Below are positions 1 through 5,928 of a stretch of 12,247 nucleotides of DNA, piece by piece. This stretch comes from UKL13-2 sp043773745. Lineage in GTDB: Bacteria; Pseudomonadota; Gammaproteobacteria; Burkholderiales; Usitatibacteraceae. The notes under the pieces are model-generated. The model did not search any database. It had not been told where the DNA came from and saw only the letters and a program-made list of their open reading frames with translations. The position numbers and the translations under genes were made by a program. Where the stretch lies: positions 1 to 12,247 of the forward strand of contig JAYVEV010000088.1 of the NCBI GenBank assembly GCA_043773745.1, in the 5' to 3' direction. Numbering within the stretch: the first letter of the stretch is position 1; each line of letters begins with the position of its first letter.

Positions 1-610
1 CCATGATGCGGCCAAACACACCCGTCACCAGCAAGCCAATCAGTATGAACATGCCGTAGGGCTCAAGGCGCGAATACGAGTAAGCCAACTTGTTAGGCAA
101 CAGGCCGGCAACGATGCGCCCGCCATCCAGCGGGAGCAAGGGAAAGAGGTTAAACACCATTAACAGTGCATTCACCACAATGCCTGCCTGTGCCACTAAC
201 ACCAAATAAACGATGGGACCGCCCTCAACCGCATCTGCACCCATTAATAGCGTGATTTTAGCCAAAATGGCCCAGCCAATCATCATGGCCAAATTCGCCA
301 GTGGCCCAGCCAATGCAACCCAGATTGAATCTCGCTTGGGATTCCTGAGCGCGCCAAAGTTGACCGGCACCGGCTTAGCCGCGCCGAACACAAACGGGCT
401 CGACATGAGCACCAGCAGCAGCGGTACCAAAATGGTCCAAATGGGATCGATATGCTTGATCGGATTGAGCGTCATGCGTCCCAACATATAGGCAGTGTTA
501 TCGCCAAAATACCGGGCCGCAAACGCATGTGCGGCTTCATGCAGCGTAATCGCAAAAATGAGCGGTATCGCATAAACGGCGATTCTTTGAATAATCAGGG
601 CTAAGTCCAT
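1..610 (-). CDS. Site-2 protease family intramembrane zinc metalloprotease (M50), C-terminal end outside the window
   Basis: A polytopic membrane metalloprotease of the Rip/M50 type, expected to cut substrates within or near the membrane. 203 codons are visible before the gene leaves the left edge. The zinc motif HEAAH is at residues 24-28 in the first membrane segment (His24, Glu25, His28). The second catalytic motif, N-L-F-P-L-L-P-L-D-G-G, is at residues 154-164, with Asp162 as the expected third zinc ligand. Several further hydrophobic segments are visible (about 8-23, 58-75, 97-120, 133-155, 184-198). Such proteins are usually near 210-220 residues, so little is probably missing. The ATG at 610 is chosen because it places HEAAH in a short N-terminal helix, as in the family; no clear Shine-Dalgarno sequence precedes it. 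It is the last visible gene of the PHP-yciO-protease run and starts 70 bases after the yciO stop. The natural substrate cannot be told from sequence. Confidence 0.93.
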   Translation of the reverse strand, partial: MDLALIIQRIAVYAIPLIFAITLHEAAHAFAARYFGDNTAYMLGRMTLNPIKHIDPIWTILVPLLLVLMSSPFVFGAAKPVPVNFGALRNPKRDSIWVALAGPLANLAMMIGWAILAKITLLMGADAVEGGPIVYLVLVAQAGIVVNALLMVFNLFPLLPLDGGRIVAGLLPNKLAYSYSRLEPYGMFILIGLLVTGVFGRIM

Positions 611-630
611 GGGTGCTTTTGATGAATGAG

Positions 631-685
631 AGAAAATTATTTGTCGCTTATTTGCAGCTTATTTGTGAATTATTTGTAGCTTATT
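631..685 (-). repeat. 11-bp tandem repeat, five units, between yciO and the protease gene
   Basis: Read on the minus strand, five consecutive 11-base units are present: AATAAGCTACA, AATAATTCACA, AATAAGCTGCA, AATAAGCGACA, AATAATTTTCT. All begin AATAA; units 1, 3 and 4 share AATAAGC. The TAA stop of yciO lies in the first unit. Because 11 is not a multiple of 3, the TAA in successive units falls in different reading frames. The period is close to one helical turn, so the AT-rich blocks lie on one face of the DNA. The block ends 20 bases before the start of the downstream protease gene. Function is unknown; it could be a polymerase-slippage product or could affect spacing and translation of the next gene. 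Confidence 0.85.
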
Positions 686-1316
686 GGCCATTATCGAAAC
701 CAAATACAGAAGCATCGCCTTTACCACGCCTTACCAAGATGGGTTGGTCTTCGGATAAATCAATGACTGTGGTGGGCTCAACGCCGCAAGCACCGCCATC
801 AAGTATTAAATCCAGCTGATGATTCAAGCGCTTGCGAATTTCTTCGGCATCGTTAAGCGGCTCGTCATCTCCCGGTAATATTAGGGTTGAAGACAGCATC
901 GGCTCATTCAACTCCGCCAATAACGCCTGGGTGGCAGGATGCTCCGGCACCCGCACCCCAATGGTGGCCCGTTTAGAGTGTGCCAGACGGCGCGGCAGCT
1001 CGCGGGTGGCCTGCAGGATAAAGGTATAGCTACCGGGCGTGTATGCTTTCAGCAAACGATATTGCGCGTTGTTTACTTTAGCGAAAGTACCAATTTCAGA
1101 AAGATCGCGACAGACCAGCGTGAAATGGTGTCGTTCATCAACATCGCGAATTTTACGGATTCGTTCCATCGCCGTCTTGTCACCAATATGACAGCCCAGT
1201 GCATAGCAAGAATCAGTCGGGTAAGCGATTACTCCTCCGCCACGCACAATCTCGACCGCGCGCTTAATCAAGCGGCTTTCGGGGTGGGTTGGATGCAGGG
1301 AGAAAAATTGACTCAT
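681..1316 (-). CDS. yciO: YciO, Sua5/YciO/YrdC-fold protein
   Basis: A 211-residue single-domain protein of the YrdC fold, the fold of threonylcarbamoyl-AMP synthase (TsaC/Sua5) used in tRNA t6A formation. It closely follows the E. coli YciO pattern from memory: an N-terminal MSQFF, YPTDSCYALGC at residues 32-42, TPGSYTFIL at 93-101, IGVRVPEHP near 119-127 and PTTVIDL at 181-187. There is no extra C-terminal Sua5 domain. The exact cellular role of YciO remains less certain than that of TsaC, so I call it a family member, not the t6A synthase itself. It starts 14 bases after the PHP gene stop, which supports co-transcription. The ATG at 1316 matches the family N-terminus. Its stop codon is inside the 11-bp tandem repeat. 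Confidence 0.93.
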   Translation of the reverse strand: MSQFFSLHPTHPESRLIKRAVEIVRGGGVIAYPTDSCYALGCHIGDKTAMERIRKIRDVDERHHFTLVCRDLSEIGTFAKVNNAQYRLLKAYTPGSYTFILQATRELPRRLAHSKRATIGVRVPEHPATQALLAELNEPMLSSTLILPGDDEPLNDAEEIRKRLNHQLDLILDGGACGVEPTTVIDLSEDQPILVRRGKGDASVFGFDNGQ

Positions 1317-1329
1317 AAATGACTGAACG

Positions 1330-2226
1330 CTACGAGAGTACCGTCCAAACCGGTATCAAATCATCCGGCAGCAGTGGCACACGGCCCGGCTCGTAGTGAC
1401 TTTCGCCCGGGCCATGATAATCCGCGCCGCGTGAGGCCAGAAAGCCAAACTCTTTGGCCCGCAACGCGTACTCACGAAATTGCGGCGGCGAGTGGCTGCC
1501 GGTCATCACTTCAATGCTGCGCCCGCCCAAATCCTTGAAATCTCCCAGCAACTGGGTCATTTCCGCCTTGGATAATTTATATCGACCCGGATGCGCCAAC
1601 ACCGCCACCCCGTCAGCTGCATTTATCCATGTCACGGCATCCGCCAGTGCGGCCCAATAGTGCGGCACAAATCCCGGACGACCCGGTGTCAAATAGCGGT
1701 TAAAGGCTTTACCGACTTCATTAACCTCACCACGAGCCACCAGGGCACGGGCAAAATGGGTACGACCAATCATCGATTTATTTTCCGCAAATTCATAAGC
1801 GGCCTCAAACATGCCGGGCATACCAATACGGGCAAAATCATCCCCGATCAATTTAGCACGCGCAATTCGGCCCTCGCGGATACTGCTCAACCCAGCTGAT
1901 AAAACAGGATTTTTTTCATCAATGCCTAGCCCGACGATGTGCAAGGTTGTAGACTTCGCGTCGATGTTCGGCGACCATGAAACAGAAATTTCAACCCCGG
2001 GAATAAACCGTAATTGAATTGCCTCAGCAGCAATTTGTGCGGCAGCAAGACCGTCGGTCGTGTCATGGTCGGTCAGGCCGAGCGCATTGCAGCCGTTTTT
2101 TGCAGCCAGCGCGACCAATTCATGTGACGAAAGCAGGCCGTCAGATGCGATGGTGTGGTTATGTAAATCGAAATTTTTCACGAATATTTGTAAATGATTA
2201 AAACTATTCAGCCAACTTGGCATCAT
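1330..2226 (-). CDS. yciV: PHP-domain phosphatase/exonuclease (YciV/RNase AM type; 3',5'-nucleoside bisphosphate phosphatase family)
   Basis: A cytoplasmic metal-dependent phosphoesterase of the PHP family. Known relatives hydrolyse 3',5'-nucleoside bisphosphates or trim RNA 5' ends. All PHP metal-ligand motifs are visible in the 298-residue product: DLHNH (20-24), TDHD (52-55), PGVE (76-79), His96, AHP (211-213) and ADYHG (268-272), so it should be active. The start is uncertain. I chose the ATG at 2226 because GGAGGGAG (minus strand, 2245-2238) lies upstream, its nearest GGAG about 11 bases away, slightly long. A GTG at 2181 would begin the protein three codons before the DLHNH strand and is the main alternative; a TTG at 2262 is unlikely. 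It is first in the PHP-yciO-protease run. The divergent gene starts at 2268, so promoter elements must be compact or lie inside coding DNA. The rnm(yciV)-yciO pair is also adjacent in E. coli. Confidence 0.9.
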   Translation of the reverse strand: MMPSWLNSFNHLQIFVKNFDLHNHTIASDGLLSSHELVALAAKNGCNALGLTDHDTTDGLAAAQIAAEAIQLRFIPGVEISVSWSPNIDAKSTTLHIVGLGIDEKNPVLSAGLSSIREGRIARAKLIGDDFARIGMPGMFEAAYEFAENKSMIGRTHFARALVARGEVNEVGKAFNRYLTPGRPGFVPHYWAALADAVTWINAADGVAVLAHPGRYKLSKAEMTQLLGDFKDLGGRSIEVMTGSHSPPQFREYALRAKEFGFLASRGADYHGPGESHYEPGRVPLLPDDLIPVWTVLS

Positions 2227-2267
2227 AACAAAATGAGCTCCCTCCAAAGCAATCAACCGCAAACACC

Positions 2268-3071
2268 ATGGCCACTATAAAACCTATCCGGCTTGCCTTA
2301 AAAGATGCCAGCGTCATGGATCCACCGGCAGACCCAACCTTGGGTGGGCGTTTTTTGCCGCTGGCCACTGCCCTGAACGCGGTTTACCGTGAACGTTTTG
2401 GTGGCCCCGTTGGCGTCCAGAATACCCATAGCGCCGCACTGGGCACCAGTGACCCTATTGCACTCGTTGCCGCGGTTGCCGATTTTTTAGCCTTGTCCGA
2501 TCAACTGGATGCCGAGTATGGCGCTGATGCGGTATTACCACTCGCAGATGCGGGTGATGCAGTCGATGAAGCGCTACGTTCCGCGACTGAGCTTGATCCG
2601 TGGCTGGACCGCTTTGATTTGCCAACCTTCCGGCCCGAGTTATATGCGGTCATGCTCGGCATAGGCCTCTGGGCGATGCGACATGATTTGCCGATTAATT
2701 CCCCCGAGCCGATCGTAAATGCGCTTGCCCACCGCTCAAACGAGGCCAATACTAAGCAAGAAACTGCCGCGGCCTACGCGATGATGCAGGGCTTTATCCG
2801 CCATTTGGCACCGCTACTTGAGGCTGATCTTGAGCGCTCCAACCCGGAACGTCCATGGCGGCTGTTAAATCTAAATTTTGCCATTACCGCGATTCGCACC
2901 GGCGATGCCGCGCTGATGCGTTTTGCTTTTGATATTTTTAATGTCCATTTGCCGGACGAACGCGCCGGCTTTTATGAAGAAGCATATGTGGTGGCTTCAC
3001 AGCCGGGTTTTCCGCTCGATACCCGCGCTTTGATTGAAGCTGAGCACGCCAAATGGACCCGGCTTCATTGA
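2268..3071 (+). CDS. Conserved-looking protein of unknown function, divergent from the PHP phosphatase
   Basis: A 267-residue protein whose family I do not recognise. Composition is that of a soluble, mostly helical cytoplasmic protein: acidic Ala/Leu-rich helices (about 60-110), many Asp/Glu, no signal peptide and no convincing membrane segment. An N-terminal stretch, GGRFLPLATALNAVYRERFG at about 26-45, and a Trp/Arg-rich C-terminal half (PERPWRLLNLNFAITAIRTG near 198-217) are the most distinctive parts. No catalytic signature or cysteine cluster is visible. Protein-like composition and codon use along its whole length, and its place between two recognised gene groups, support a real gene. 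The ATG at 2268 has no clear Shine-Dalgarno sequence. It lies back to back with the PHP gene and ends 157 bases before yciB, with no obvious terminator. Confidence 0.78.
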   Translation: MATIKPIRLALKDASVMDPPADPTLGGRFLPLATALNAVYRERFGGPVGVQNTHSAALGTSDPIALVAAVADFLALSDQLDAEYGADAVLPLADAGDAVDEALRSATELDPWLDRFDLPTFRPELYAVMLGIGLWAMRHDLPINSPEPIVNALAHRSNEANTKQETAAAYAMMQGFIRHLAPLLEADLERSNPERPWRLLNLNFAITAIRTGDAALMRFAFDIFNVHLPDERAGFYEEAYVVASQPGFPLDTRALIEAEHAKWTRLH

Positions 3072-3182
3072 TGTTTTTAGCACTGCATCTTGACCGGGCA
3101 GGCTCACGCTCTTGTTCAACAACCGCACCAAACGCACCTAAGTTGGGCTGGAATGCCGACTTAGCCATGCCTGTCGAAAAAT

Positions 3183-3213
3183 GCGATAATGCTAAGTTAT
3201 TGATTATTATCGC
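3183..3213 (+). promoter_or_regulatory. Perfect 8-bp inverted repeat overlapping a possible -10 box upstream of yciB
   Basis: GCGATAAT (3183-3190) is repeated in inverted form as ATTATCGC (3206-3213), separated by 15 bases and ending 15 bases before the yciB ATG. GATAAT (3185-3190) resembles a -10 box, but the matching -35 (TTAGCC at 3161-3166, 18-base spacer) is weak. The arrangement fits a dimeric repressor operator or a leader RNA hairpin that holds the translation start region. No Shine-Dalgarno sequence is visible before yciB, so a structure here could matter. Function is inferred; only the symmetry is seen. Confidence 0.45.
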
Positions 3214-3228
3214 GCAACCGAATATTTC

Positions 3229-3846
3229 ATGAAGCTGCTGTTCGAATTTTTCCCTGTGATTTTGTTTTTCGCGGCATACAAGATGTTTGACATCTATGTC
3301 GCGACGGCGGTCGCCATTGTGGCGACTATTATGCAAGTCGCCTATTTGAAATTGAGCGGCAAAAAAGTGCAAACCATGACATGGATCGGCCTCGGCATTA
3401 TTGTTGTCGCGGGCGGTGCCACGATCATTTTCAAGAACGAAATGTTCATCAAATGGAAACCGACAGTGCTATTTTCGGCGATGGCGTTAGCGATTGGCGT
3501 CGCCCAGTTTATTTTCAACAAGAATCCGATAGCGGTCATTTTCAATGATCAAATTCAGGCGCCGGATTTTGTCTGGCGCAAGCTGTCACTGGCATGGATT
3601 GTTTTTTTATTATTCGTTGCCGTTTTGAATCTTTACTTTGTTTACTACCAATCAACCGATGTTTGGCTCTACTTCAAAACCTTCGGCGATATGGCATTGT
3701 TTATGATATTCATCGTCGCACAAATGTTTTGGCTCTATCCCTATATGCCCAAAGATGATGACGATAAATTAACTGTCATTGCAGTTGCAGATACGACGGC
3801 AGTTCATGGGGATTCCGGCATCAACACGAAAGCGAAAAAAGTCTAA
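3229..3846 (+). CDS. yciB: YciB / septation protein A family inner-membrane protein
   Basis: A polytopic inner-membrane protein linked in other bacteria to septation and envelope maintenance. The N-terminus MKLLFEFFPVILFFAAYK is the typical family opening. The 205-residue product has about five membrane segments (near 5-17, 24-40, 50-67, 76-97 and 119-140) plus a final one near 152-170. Family marks include WIGLGIIVVAGGATI (52-66), FIKWKPTVL (73-81) and the W-R-K-L-S segment near 116-120. After residue 174 a polar tail of about 30 residues extends beyond the usual family end (about 180 residues); it contains a DDDDK run that I consider chance. It is the first gene of a tight yciB-yciI-bolA cluster; its TAA overlaps the next ATG by one base. 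An inverted repeat lies just upstream. The ATG at 3229 is the only start that keeps the conserved N-terminus. Confidence 0.94.
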   Translation: MKLLFEFFPVILFFAAYKMFDIYVATAVAIVATIMQVAYLKLSGKKVQTMTWIGLGIIVVAGGATIIFKNEMFIKWKPTVLFSAMALAIGVAQFIFNKNPIAVIFNDQIQAPDFVWRKLSLAWIVFLLFVAVLNLYFVYYQSTDVWLYFKTFGDMALFMIFIVAQMFWLYPYMPKDDDDKLTVIAVADTTAVHGDSGINTKAKKV

Positions 3847-4148
3847 TGCTCTACGCCATCGTTTGCGAAGAATTGCCTGGCGCGCTTGAACGCCGTATGG
3901 CCAATCGCCCGGCTCATGTCGAGCGCCTGAAAGCACTGCAAGCTGAGGGGCGCTTGTTGTTGGCCGGTCCCCATCCATCAATTGACTCAGAAGATCCTGG
4001 TCCCGCCGGATTTTCAGGCTCACTCATTGTTGCTGAATTCGCATCGCGTGAAGCGGCCATTGCCTGGGCATCGGAAGACCCGTACAGCAAAGGCAATGTG
4101 TATTCCAGCGTGACTGTTAAGCCGTTTAAAAAAGTGTTTCCAAGCTGA
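3846..4148 (+). CDS. yciI: YciI family protein
   Basis: A 100-residue single-domain protein of the YciI family (ferredoxin-like alpha/beta fold). Family members have a conserved His/Asp pair in a putative active-site cleft, but a cellular reaction is not settled. Visible marks are an N-terminal strand MLYAIVCEE, RPAHVERLKALQAEGRLLLA (about 21-40, with the conserved His24), GSLIVAEF (57-64), and a C-terminal EDPYSKGNVYSSVTVKPF (77-94). Length is normal. The ATG overlaps the yciB stop (TAATG), and its own stop directly abuts the bolA ATG, so translational coupling across the three genes is likely. A close yciB-yciI link is common in beta- and gammaproteobacteria, as far as I recall. Confidence 0.92.
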   Translation: MLYAIVCEELPGALERRMANRPAHVERLKALQAEGRLLLAGPHPSIDSEDPGPAGFSGSLIVAEFASREAAIAWASEDPYSKGNVYSSVTVKPFKKVFPS

Positions 4149-4442
4149 ATGATTTCCGTCCGCGAACAAATCGAGATACGCCTGCAAGCACTTAACCCGG
4201 CGCAACTCGAAGTTATAGACGACTCCGACGCACATGCGGGACATGCGGGTGCAGCACAGCATGCGGAACGGGTCGGCACAGCCCATTTGCAATCGGCTGA
4301 GTCACACTTTGAATTAATGATTGTGTCTGCCGCGTTTCAAGGCAAACCGCTGGTAGCCAGACACCGGATGATTTATGAACTGTTGGATGATTTAATGAAA
4401 ACCCGGATTCACGCACTGAAGATTGACGCACGGACTTTGTAA
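4149..4442 (+). CDS. bolA: BolA family protein with an enlarged His/Ala-rich loop
   Basis: A 97-residue BolA-fold protein. BolA proteins bind monothiol glutaredoxins and Fe-S clusters, and some act as stress or morphology regulators. Family marks are LEVIDDSDAHAGHAG (20-34), SHFELMIVS (52-60, with His53), F-Q-G-K near 63-66, VARHRMIYELL (69-79) and RIHALKI (86-92, with His88). Between HAGHAG and SHFE there is a stretch of about 17 residues (35-51) that looks longer than the loop in relatives I remember. It follows a perfect 9-base tandem duplication, ACATGCGGG, at 4232-4249, with another ATGCGG at 4261-4266. The ATG directly follows the yciI stop. No terminator hairpin is seen after the gene, so read-through into the isomerase gene is possible. 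Confidence 0.9.
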   Translation: MISVREQIEIRLQALNPAQLEVIDDSDAHAGHAGAAQHAERVGTAHLQSAESHFELMIVSAAFQGKPLVARHRMIYELLDDLMKTRIHALKIDARTL

Positions 4443-4450
4443 GTTTCAAG

Positions 4451-4502
4451 TTTTTTATTTTGTATTTTTTTGTTACACACACTTTGTTTTATTTTTTTGT
4501 TA
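4451..4502 (+). promoter_or_regulatory. T-rich leader with a repeated 12-mer upstream of the isomerase gene
   Basis: The 70-base gap between bolA and the isomerase gene is strongly T-rich on the plus strand. The 12-mer ATTTTTTTGTTA occurs twice, at 4464-4475 and 4491-4502, 27 bases apart. The second copy runs into AAGGAA (4502-4507), the ribosome binding site for the ATG at 4513. No stable hairpin precedes the T-runs, so this is not an ordinary intrinsic terminator for bolA. It might be an AT-rich upstream promoter element or a U-rich leader that helps 30S binding; both are inference. Confidence 0.4.
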
Positions 4503-4512
4503 AGGAAAACTC

Positions 4513-5370
4513 ATGCAATTCAAAATGAAAACCATCACCGCTTCCATCGGCGCTGCTGCCGCTCTCGCATTTGCCATTTCGGCACCTATCGCTTTTGCCC
4601 AAGCCAAGGCAGAAAAGCCGGCTAAAGCCGCCAAGTCTGCAGCCGGCGCTGCCAGCGGTCTAACGGTCAACGGCGTGGTCATTCCCAAGGCTTATTTTGA
4701 TGCCATGAACCGCGAGCGCGAGGCTTCCGGCCAACCATCGTCACCTGAAGTCGCGAACGCGATTCGTGATGAGCTGATCAACCGTGAAATTCTTTCCCAG
4801 GCTGCCCGTAAAAAAGGCGTGGACAAAGAAGGTACGGTCGCCGCACAAATGGATATGGCTCGTCAAGCTGTACTAATCCGCGCTTACTTTGATGACTTCA
4901 TCAAAGCCAACCCGATTTCGGATGCGCAGCTGAAGGCGAACTTCGACGCAGCACTCGCGCAGGCTGGTAGTAAAGAATACAAAGCGCGTCATATTTTGGT
5001 TGATTCAGAAGACGAAGCAAAAACCATCATCGCTAATTTGGGCCGTGGCGAAAGCTTTGAAAAACTCGCCAAAGAAAAATCGAAAGACACCGGTTCCAAA
5101 GACAACGGTGGCGATCTCGATTGGGGTCCTGCCGGTCGCTATGTCCCTGAATTTGGCAATGCTTTGAAAGCACTGGCCAAAGGTGGCATGACCGCCACAC
5201 CGGTGAAATCACCATTTGGTTACCACGTGATTCGCCTCGACGATGTGCGCGACATGAAAGTGCCCGCATTCGACGAAGTTAAAGAAAACATTCGCCAGCG
5301 TGCACAGCAAGAGCAGGTATCCGCACTGGTGAAGAGCTTGCGCGAAAAGGCCAGCATCACGGGTCAGTAA
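4513..5370 (+). CDS. Secreted peptidyl-prolyl cis-trans isomerase, parvulin (PpiC/SurA-like) type
   Basis: A periplasmic folding catalyst for exported and outer-membrane proteins. The 285-residue precursor has a Sec signal peptide (residues 1-29: Lys5 basic end, Ala-rich core, cleavage likely after AFA-29). A short Lys/Ala-rich linker (30-46) follows. A SurA-N-like helical region spans about 48-150. One parvulin domain spans about 155-245, with ARHILVDSEDEAKTI (158-172), NGGDLDWGPAGRYVPEF (198-214) and SPFGYHVIRLDD (233-244). A helical C-terminal tail closes it. There is no lipobox, unlike PrsA. AAGGAA at 4502-4507 sits at correct spacing for the ATG at 4513; Met5 would be too far from it. 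This gene commonly follows bolA in Burkholderiales. A strong terminator lies 43 bases after the stop. Confidence 0.93.
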   Translation: MQFKMKTITASIGAAAALAFAISAPIAFAQAKAEKPAKAAKSAAGAASGLTVNGVVIPKAYFDAMNREREASGQPSSPEVANAIRDELINREILSQAARKKGVDKEGTVAAQMDMARQAVLIRAYFDDFIKANPISDAQLKANFDAALAQAGSKEYKARHILVDSEDEAKTIIANLGRGESFEKLAKEKSKDTGSKDNGGDLDWGPAGRYVPEFGNALKALAKGGMTATPVKSPFGYHVIRLDDVRDMKVPAFDEVKENIRQRAQQEQVSALVKSLREKASITGQ

Positions 5371-5412
5371 TTTAGTGTCTGGCGTTGAACTAAATCATTA
5401 GTCATCGCCAGC

Positions 5413-5448
5413 AAAAAAAGGGCGGCCATTTATGGGCCGCCCTTTTTT
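5413..5448 (+). terminator. Rho-independent terminator after the isomerase gene
   Basis: GGGCGGCC (5420-5427) pairs perfectly with GGCCGCCC (5435-5442) around a 7-base loop. The stem is extended by an A-tract (5413-5419) facing a T-run (5443-5448). The GC-rich stem followed by six T is a textbook intrinsic terminator. The flanking A-tract makes it nearly symmetric, so it could also work on the minus strand against transcription coming from purL. Confidence 0.93.
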
Positions 5449-5528
5449 CTACAGGATGTCTATCGTAATCCAAACAAAATGGCTTGCCTAGCATTGCGTC
5501 GTTGATGGGTTTCGACTAACGTATTGAT

Positions 5529-5906
5529 ATGAACAATCAGATCCAAGTGCAATTCGCCAAAGCGGGCAATTTATACCGCTTAGAGGTATCGGTCTCTCCG
5601 CTATTGCCGCGCGAAATCCCCACGGTTGTCGAAGCATTCACCACCCACTGGACAAAACCCGAAGAAGTAGACCGCGCCAAGGTCTGTGATGCAACCGCGC
5701 TGGTGTTGATAGCCGACCATGAAATCCGTGCCGGCGAACGCCCTGCCGATATCGCCCGTACGCTGAGCTATGCGATCTGGAAGCAACTGGATCGCTATGT
5801 AAAAGTGACTGTTGAAGCAACCTATCTGGGCGAAAATCCTGACTCGCACTTTGAGTTTGGCGAATCACAATACGCGACCGCGTTTGGTGCCCGGTTCGAA
5901 AACTAG
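5529..5906 (+). CDS. Small protein of unknown function
   Basis: A 125-residue protein I do not recognise. It appears soluble and alpha/beta: strands near 4-9 and 15-23 (LYRLEVSV), helices near 55-65 and 72-92 (GERPADIARTLSYAIWKQLD), then a strand, VKVTVEATYLG, near 92-102, and an aromatic C-terminus. There is one cysteine (Cys53), no signal peptide and no membrane segment. Composition is protein-like throughout, and the antisense frames are poorer, so a real gene is likely. The ATG at 5529 has no clear ribosome binding site. It is isolated: a terminator lies upstream, and purL is convergent with only 22 bases between the stops. Confidence 0.68.
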   Translation: MNNQIQVQFAKAGNLYRLEVSVSPLLPREIPTVVEAFTTHWTKPEEVDRAKVCDATALVLIADHEIRAGERPADIARTLSYAIWKQLDRYVKVTVEATYLGENPDSHFEFGESQYATAFGARFEN

Positions 5907-5928
5907 CCTAATCTAGCGCCGCAGTTGA

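Noticed and set aside
939..1322. Plus-strand open frame of 127 codons opposite yciO
   Set aside because: It is antisense to a well-supported yciO, with a translation that matches nothing and no ribosome binding site.
3754..3768. DDDDK run (enterokinase/FLAG-like) in the YciB tail, suggesting an engineered sequence
   Set aside because: It sits in an acidic polar tail continuous with the natural YciB sequence, and no other vector or tag feature is nearby; a chance acidic run is the simplest explanation.
4430..4470. Intrinsic terminator after bolA based on the T-run
   Set aside because: Only a four-base stem can be drawn before the T-run, which is too weak for an intrinsic terminator.
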